Origin: Burkholderia glumae LMG 2196 = ATCC 33617
GTDB lineage: Bacteria > Pseudomonadota > Gammaproteobacteria > Burkholderiales > Burkholderiaceae
DNA: 64,000 nucleotides
Assembly: GCF_000960995.1 (NCBI RefSeq)
Contig: NZ_CP009434.1
Span: 2,170,001-2,234,000 of the forward strand
Direction: 5' to 3'
Under the pieces are notes generated by a model. It saw only the letters and a program-made list of their open reading frames with translations, was not told the origin of the DNA and made no database searches. Shown piece after piece: positions 59,606 through 64,000 of this stretch (position 1 is the stretch's first letter; each line of letters begins with the position of its first letter). The position numbers were made by a program, and so were the translations under genes.

Positions 59606-59654
59606 GTCGGTGTCGGTTCCATGTCGGGTTGAGGGGTGCGCCGGCGGCGCGGCG

Positions 59655-60848
59655 TCAGATCCACGCCTTCGGCAGTGCAGCAAGGCGTTCGCGCGCCACG
59701 GGGCGGGCCTGGCCGAACGGCGGGTGGGCCTTCTTCTGCAACGCATGCGCGAGCATGGTCGGCATCCGCGCGAGCAAAAACACCGGCGTGGCCAACGCGT
59801 CGGGCACGCCAAGCTCCAGCAGGATCGCCGCGGCAACCGAATCGATGTTCGGGGGCAGCCCCCGCATGTCGTGCATCGCATTGCATACCGCCCGATAAGC
59901 GTCGAACGCTGCGCCGCCAACACCGAGCCTCACGGCGTGGCGCTCGAGCGCCGCCGGCCGCGGATCGCGCTCGAGCAACGGATGGCCGAAACCGGGAATC
60001 CGGTCGCCCGCCTGCAGGCGCTGCGCGACGCGATCGCGAATCTCGGCAGCCGATTTGCCGACCAGGCTTGCAAAAAAGCGAGTCGCGTCGCTGCAGGCGC
60101 CGACGTGCGCTGGCCCGCTGCCGGTCAGGCCGGCGACCAGGTTAAGGTCGACGGTTGCATAGGTGCTCGCCGAGAAGCGCGGCAGCGCGATGGTCGGCGC
60201 GACGAGGCCAAAGCCGCCATGCAGCGCCACCAGCAGGACGTCGAACAGGCGCGCCGGTGCGTCGTGCGCTGCGTCGCCGCCCAGGCAGCCCAGCATCGCC
60301 GCGCTGAAGCCGCGCGCGGCGTGCGCCGACCGCGCTCGCCGCGCGACCGGCACCTGGCCGTTCGCGTCGCACCACACCGCCAGCAGCCGAGGTAACGCGG
60401 CAATGATGGCGAGGCCGGTGGCAAGCTCGTCGCCCTGCCCGCCGTAGGACAGCGTGACGGGCCACGCGCGAGGCCGTGGCGACGGCCCAGCCAGTCCGGC
60501 CGAGATCGCGGCGACCAGGAAGGCCTCGGGCCGAGGCTGGCGGCGGGCCAGTTGCGCGGCGAGCAGGCCGTCCTCGGCCGGCCCGTCGTCGGCGAGCGTC
60601 GACGCCAGCGCGCCATCCAGGGCGCGCGCGTCGTCGGCGTCCGGCATCCGGCCCGTGAGCACGTGCAGGATCGCGGCAGCGAAGTCGACGGAATCGATCA
60701 GTTGCAGCAGATCGATCCCGCGCACGGCAAGCCGGTCCGGCGAAATCGAAACCGCATCGATCTCGCCTTGGTCGCGGACGGCGCGCGCTCGGACGGCGTC
60801 CGGGGACGGCAGATCGTGGTCGGTCGGCATCGGCGCGGCCCCGCTCAC
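59655..60848 (-). CDS. Divergent citrate-synthase-family enzyme (pathway-specific)
   Basis: The 397-residue protein belongs to the citrate synthase/citryl-CoA lyase superfamily but is far from GltA. Catalytic positions are kept: His in GSGPAHVGACSDATRFF, His in GFGHPLLERDPRP, and Asp in PPNIDSVAAAILLELGVPD. A short N-terminal domain (DAVSISPDRLAVRGIDLLQL) matches the citrate/methylcitrate synthase small-protein class. It could form a citrate or 2-alkyl malate-type building block, or cleave one. Its ATG overlaps the stop of the methyltransferase as ATGA, showing coupled expression. A second ATG six codons in is possible. Confidence 0.82.
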   Translation of the reverse strand: MSGAAPMPTDHDLPSPDAVRARAVRDQGEIDAVSISPDRLAVRGIDLLQLIDSVDFAAAILHVLTGRMPDADDARALDGALASTLADDGPAEDGLLAAQLARRQPRPEAFLVAAISAGLAGPSPRPRAWPVTLSYGGQGDELATGLAIIAALPRLLAVWCDANGQVPVARRARSAHAARGFSAAMLGCLGGDAAHDAPARLFDVLLVALHGGFGLVAPTIALPRFSASTYATVDLNLVAGLTGSGPAHVGACSDATRFFASLVGKSAAEIRDRVAQRLQAGDRIPGFGHPLLERDPRPAALERHAVRLGVGGAAFDAYRAVCNAMHDMRGLPPNIDSVAAAILLELGVPDALATPVFLLARMPTMLAHALQKKAHPPFGQARPVARERLAALPKAWI

Positions 60849-61516
60849 TGCTGCATCGGTTTCGCGATCAGCACCTCGAAGCCGATCGCGAGCATCCCGC
60901 TCCCCTTCGACACGCCGGCATGCTCGCCGATCCCGGCTTCCTGCAGGTGCGCGATCGATTCCGCAACCGTGAATTTGCCGTCGAGATGGACCGGATGAAC
61001 GCCCGCGGCCGCGCGCCGATCGTTGAAGAAGGCAAGCGCCTCCGGCGCCGGATCGCTGCAGGGTTCGTGAATCAGCGCGAAACCGCCGGGCACGAGCGTG
61101 CGGAAGATCTCCCGGTACGCGCCGACCGGATCGGCCCAGTGGTGAACCACTGAACGGCCGATGACCGCGACGAAGGTCCCGTCGTCGAAGGGCAGCGCAT
61201 GGACGTCGCCAGCGCGGATGTCGATGCGCGCTTCAAGCCCTTCGGCGCGCACGTTCTGCCGGGCGCGCTGCACCATCTCGTCGTAGTAGTCGACGCCGAC
61301 GAAGCCAAGCGGCGTGAGCGACGGGACGCGGGCCAGCTCGATCAGCGTGCGCGCGGTCCCGGTGCCCACATCGAGCAACCGCCCCGACGCAATGCGCCGC
61401 TGCGCCAGCTCGTGCTCAACGCGCTGTACGAGATTGCGGTTCCATTCGAGCGTGAACGCGTCGACGTAGTAGTCATAGGTGTCGGCGCTGACTTCGGCGG
61501 GGGTATTGGTACGCAT
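60845..61516 (-). CDS. Class I SAM-dependent methyltransferase
   Basis: The 223-residue protein has the SAM motifs in order: GRLLDVGTGTARTLIELA (motif I, about 45-62), FVGVDYYDEM (acidic loop), DIRAGDVHALPFDDGTF (motif II) and FRTLVPGGFALIHEP (motif III). It is like small-molecule O-, N- or C-methyltransferases of the UbiE type. It lies 44 bp after the MATE gene and overlaps the citrate-synthase-like gene. The substrate is unknown. Confidence 0.9.
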   Translation of the reverse strand: MRTNTPAEVSADTYDYYVDAFTLEWNRNLVQRVEHELAQRRIASGRLLDVGTGTARTLIELARVPSLTPLGFVGVDYYDEMVQRARQNVRAEGLEARIDIRAGDVHALPFDDGTFVAVIGRSVVHHWADPVGAYREIFRTLVPGGFALIHEPCSDPAPEALAFFNDRRAAAGVHPVHLDGKFTVAESIAHLQEAGIGEHAGVSKGSGMLAIGFEVLIAKPMQQ

Positions 61517-61560
61517 GCAGGTCTCCAGTCGTGAGGGCTAGGGGTACAACGGTCGTGGAA

Positions 61561-62988
61561 TCATCCGGCGGCGGCGGGCGCGCCGGCCGGGCGCGCGGCC
61601 GGCGCGTTGCCAAGCCTGCGCATGAGCCGCAGGAACAGTCTCAGGTACACGGCCTGGCGCACCACGCTCACGCCCGCGAGCAGCGCGAACAATTGCGTGA
61701 GCGCGAGATGGTGCATGACGCCCAGGTAGATCGCGCCCGGCGTGACGACCCAGGAAAAGAACAGCCCGAGCGCCATCGCGGGCGCCGGGCGCTCGAGAAC
61801 CTGGAAGCAGCCTGTCACGAGGTTCGTCAGCAGATAGCTGAAGACGAAGAGCGGGACGTAGTCGAGCAGCGCAGTCGCGACCGCGATCACGCCGGCGTCG
61901 GACGCGAGAAAGTGCAGCGCGAGCGAACGCAGCAGGAAGAACACGGCACTGATCGCCGCGGTGAACAGCACGCCGAGCAGCATCACCGACTGCAGTGCGG
62001 CACGGGACGGTGCCCGGCTGCGCACGAGGTGACCGATCCGGATCATGAACACCATGCTCAAACCTTTGATGAGGATGAATCCGATCGTCATCAGCTCGAA
62101 GCCGATTCCGTACCCGCCGATGGCGCGCACGCCGTAGCGGGCGATCAGCGAGTAGACCGCCGTATTCGCAAGAAAGGTCAGCGCCTCGAGCGCAGCCGAA
62201 GGCAGGAAGATGCGCAGCAGCCGTCCTTGTGTCGGCCACTCCACGCCGGGACGCGGCAGCACGACCTGCTCGCGGCGCAGCCGCGGACGGATGCACCGGA
62301 CGCACCAGCCCAGATACAGGCTCTTGGTGATCCACGAGGTCAGCGCGAGGCCGAACAACTGCAGCGACGGATGCTGGCCGAACAGCCCGAACACGAGCAG
62401 CGGATCGAGGACGTTGTTGACCACGCCGCATGTAATGCTGATGCGCGCGGGTGACTTGGTGTCGCCGTAGGTGCGCATCGCGGCGGAAAGCGCCGTGCTG
62501 AGCAGCGTGAGCGGAAAGCTGCCTATCACCAGCGCGTAGTAGCCGAACATGCGCTCGCCATGGAACTGGCCGCCGGAAATGAACGTCATCAAGGGTGCCC
62601 GCGTACCGATCAGCACCAGCACCACCAGCACGCCGGTCCCGCCCGCGAATATCAGGCTCTGCACGAACAGCCGGCCCTGCTCCTCGCGCGGCGCCTTGGC
62701 GAATATCGCCACGAACGACTCCTCGAAGCTCTTGCCGAGCAGGAACAGGAAGATCGCCACGCTGCCGTTGACGAGCGCCAGCAGCGCCATGTCCTCCGCC
62801 GGCAGATCGCGAATCCAGCGATAATCGAACAGCGTCATGCAGTAGCCGAAAATCGACGACAGCACCATCGGATAGAGCATCACCCATGTCGCGCGCACCT
62901 CGGCCGCGAACTGTCGCATCCGGTCGGCCCGCGACGCAGGTGTCGAAGCCGGCGCGCCCGGCGCGGCCGTGGCGCGATCGTCAGACAT
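61561..62988 (-). CDS. MATE-family (MatE-type) exporter
   Basis: The 475-residue protein is predicted to have 12 membrane helices with the twofold MATE pattern: WVMLYPMVLSSIFGYCMTLF in the first half and LLRIFLPSAALEALTFLANT opening the second. SAAMRTYGDTKSP and CFQVLERPAPAM are the corresponding loop motifs. It would export the product of the surrounding operon in exchange for H+ or Na+. Its ATG lies inside the end of the ligase gene (8-bp overlap), so translation is coupled. The N-terminal 30 residues are a disordered Ala/Pro/Thr tail. Confidence 0.9.
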   Translation of the reverse strand: MSDDRATAAPGAPASTPASRADRMRQFAAEVRATWVMLYPMVLSSIFGYCMTLFDYRWIRDLPAEDMALLALVNGSVAIFLFLLGKSFEESFVAIFAKAPREEQGRLFVQSLIFAGGTGVLVVLVLIGTRAPLMTFISGGQFHGERMFGYYALVIGSFPLTLLSTALSAAMRTYGDTKSPARISITCGVVNNVLDPLLVFGLFGQHPSLQLFGLALTSWITKSLYLGWCVRCIRPRLRREQVVLPRPGVEWPTQGRLLRIFLPSAALEALTFLANTAVYSLIARYGVRAIGGYGIGFELMTIGFILIKGLSMVFMIRIGHLVRSRAPSRAALQSVMLLGVLFTAAISAVFFLLRSLALHFLASDAGVIAVATALLDYVPLFVFSYLLTNLVTGCFQVLERPAPAMALGLFFSWVVTPGAIYLGVMHHLALTQLFALLAGVSVVRQAVYLRLFLRLMRRLGNAPAARPAGAPAAAG

Positions 62989-64000
62989 GGGCGTGCCTCT
63001 CGTCGATCAGGCGCGGCAGCTTCTGGCGCGCCGAAAAGCGCAATGCATCGCGGCCGAGCACCATGAGACGCCCCTCACCCTTGTCGACGCATTCGCGCAG
63101 ATCCTCGATCTCGAGCAGCGCAGCGGCCAGCCGTGACGCGAGCGGCGCGAGTTCGTCCTCGTCGAGGTCCAGCGCGACGGTAAGGCAGTCGCGCCCGAGC
63201 GCGTCGGCATGCAGCTGAAACTGACAATCGAGCGGCCGGCCGGCGCACGCCGCCAGCCGCTGCGCGAGCAGTTCGGCGCTGACCAGGTTGCCCGCGAACT
63301 TGAAGCGCTGATCCGCCCGGCCCTGCAGCACGACCACCGAGCCGCCCTCGCCGCACGTGCAGCACACCGACGGCCCGATGCGCACGCGATCGCCGATCCG
63401 GTAGCGCAGCATCGCGAGGCCAGGATTCGCACGGCTGGTCACGAGCAGTTGCCCGTCTTCCTCCTCGAGGAAAAACCACTCGTCGAACACGTGGTAATGT
63501 CCCTGCGCGCAGCGCGGCGTGTGATAGCCGAGGAAGCCCGTTTCGGTGGTGCCGTACAGCCCGAAGAAGGCGGCATCGCGCCAGCGCTGCCGCACGATCG
63601 CGCGCTTGCGCTCGGAGAATGCCTCGCCGGTGTAGAGAATCTTCGCGACATCGAGATCGATGCCGTGCGCGTCGAGCAGCCGAAGGCACTGCAGCACGCT
63701 CGTCGGCGTGCCGACCAGAACGTTGGGGCGGGCGCGGCCGATAAGGTCCAGCATCGCGGGCAAATCGGCGCCGTAGGCGTCGAGCCGCCCGATCGGCAGG
63801 ACATTCGCGCCGATCGCTTCGAGCAGGCGGTTCACGCCGTCGTACAGCGTGGAAAAGCCGCCGGCGGTAAACAGGTTCGCGACGCGGTCGGTCGGCGCGA
63901 TCGCGGTTCCCGCCAGCGCATTCGCGAGCGAACGGCCATAGGTGGTGTCGGGCCGCTTGCGCGAGGGCGCGTTGAGCAGCAGCTTGACCTCGCCGCTCGT
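62981..64000 (-). CDS. PaaK/CapK-like adenylate-forming ligase, C-terminal part
   Basis: The frame is open to the window edge, so the start lies beyond 64000; about 339 codons are visible. From the edge it reads TSGEVKLLLNAPSRKRPDTT (the TSGS-like nucleotide loop). It continues with VLVGTPTSVLQCLRLLD, ILYTGEAFSERKRA, FFGLYGTTETGFLGY, and YRIGDRVRI with VLQGRADQRFKFAGN. These are the motifs of phenylacetate-CoA ligase-type enzymes that activate a carboxylate as an acyl-AMP. A cysteine pair in CCTCGEGG is typical of this subgroup. It may load an aromatic or amino acid onto CoA, an amine or a carrier. It overlaps the MATE gene by 8 bp. Confidence 0.85.
   Translation of the reverse strand, partial: TSGEVKLLLNAPSRKRPDTTYGRSLANALAGTAIAPTDRVANLFTAGGFSTLYDGVNRLLEAIGANVLPIGRLDAYGADLPAMLDLIGRARPNVLVGTPTSVLQCLRLLDAHGIDLDVAKILYTGEAFSERKRAIVRQRWRDAAFFGLYGTTETGFLGYHTPRCAQGHYHVFDEWFFLEEEDGQLLVTSRANPGLAMLRYRIGDRVRIGPSVCCTCGEGGSVVVLQGRADQRFKFAGNLVSAELLAQRLAACAGRPLDCQFQLHADALGRDCLTVALDLDEDELAPLASRLAAALLEIEDLRECVDKGEGRLMVLGRDALRFSARQKLPRLIDERHAHV

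Overview
The window is GC-rich (about 68% by eye) and reads as part of the second chromosome of a Burkholderia sensu stricto species. It carries the arrangement leuC-leuD-leuB-asd-fimV-truA-trpF-trpB-(DNA methyltransferase)-trpA-accD-folC, and next to it a TCA-cycle block, both familiar from that genus. The species cannot be fixed from the window; the gladioli/glumae/plantarii group is a guess.

Bases 1-15,000 (all minus strand) hold amino-acid biosynthesis and housekeeping genes: leucine (leuC, leuD, leuB, with an entericidin-like lipoprotein between leuC and leuD), aspartate semialdehyde dehydrogenase, the polar hub protein FimV, pseudouridine synthase TruA, tryptophan genes trpF/trpB/trpA with an orphan beta-class DNA methyltransferase between trpB and trpA, then accD, folC and the start of a SPOR-domain protein. 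fimV-truA share a TGATG stop/start overlap, and a second TGATG joins truA to a possible longer trpF.

Bases 15,200-19,050 are a short accessory stretch: an AlaX-like editing protein, threonine aldolase, an AraC-type regulator, a small exported protein and a VOC-fold protein. Bases 19,100-32,770 are the TCA-cycle block. sdhCDAB-sdhE-gltA read leftward and end at a strong terminator; a GntR/UTRA regulator is divergent from mdh; mdh is followed by a CitE-like lyase, an exported MliC-like protein, prpD and acnA, and a strong terminator. A 16-bp perfect palindrome lies between gntR and mdh, and a pair of 10-bp palindromes 31 bp apart lies in front of sdhC.

Bases 32,800-57,300 are an accessory region. 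A two-partner secretion / contact-dependent inhibition locus reads leftward: a short TpsA-like protein, a TpsB outer-membrane transporter, a parvulin-type prolyl isomerase, a giant CdiA/FHA-type exoprotein, and at the far end its variable C-terminal toxin region and immunity gene. The giant gene is broken by an IS66-family element, which is itself broken by an IS481-family element exactly at the tnpA/tnpB junction. Removing both elements with one copy of each duplication restores one frame of about 4,821 codons. A truncated IS256-family transposase lies at the outer border.

Bases 58,100-64,000 hold a tightly packed leftward operon that continues past the window: a PaaK-like ligase, a MATE exporter, a SAM methyltransferase, a citrate-synthase-like enzyme, a nicotianamine-synthase-like enzyme and a GNAT acetyltransferase. 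I do not recognise this set as a described pathway; it looks like a small-molecule, perhaps metallophore, pathway and is the best candidate here for something undescribed.
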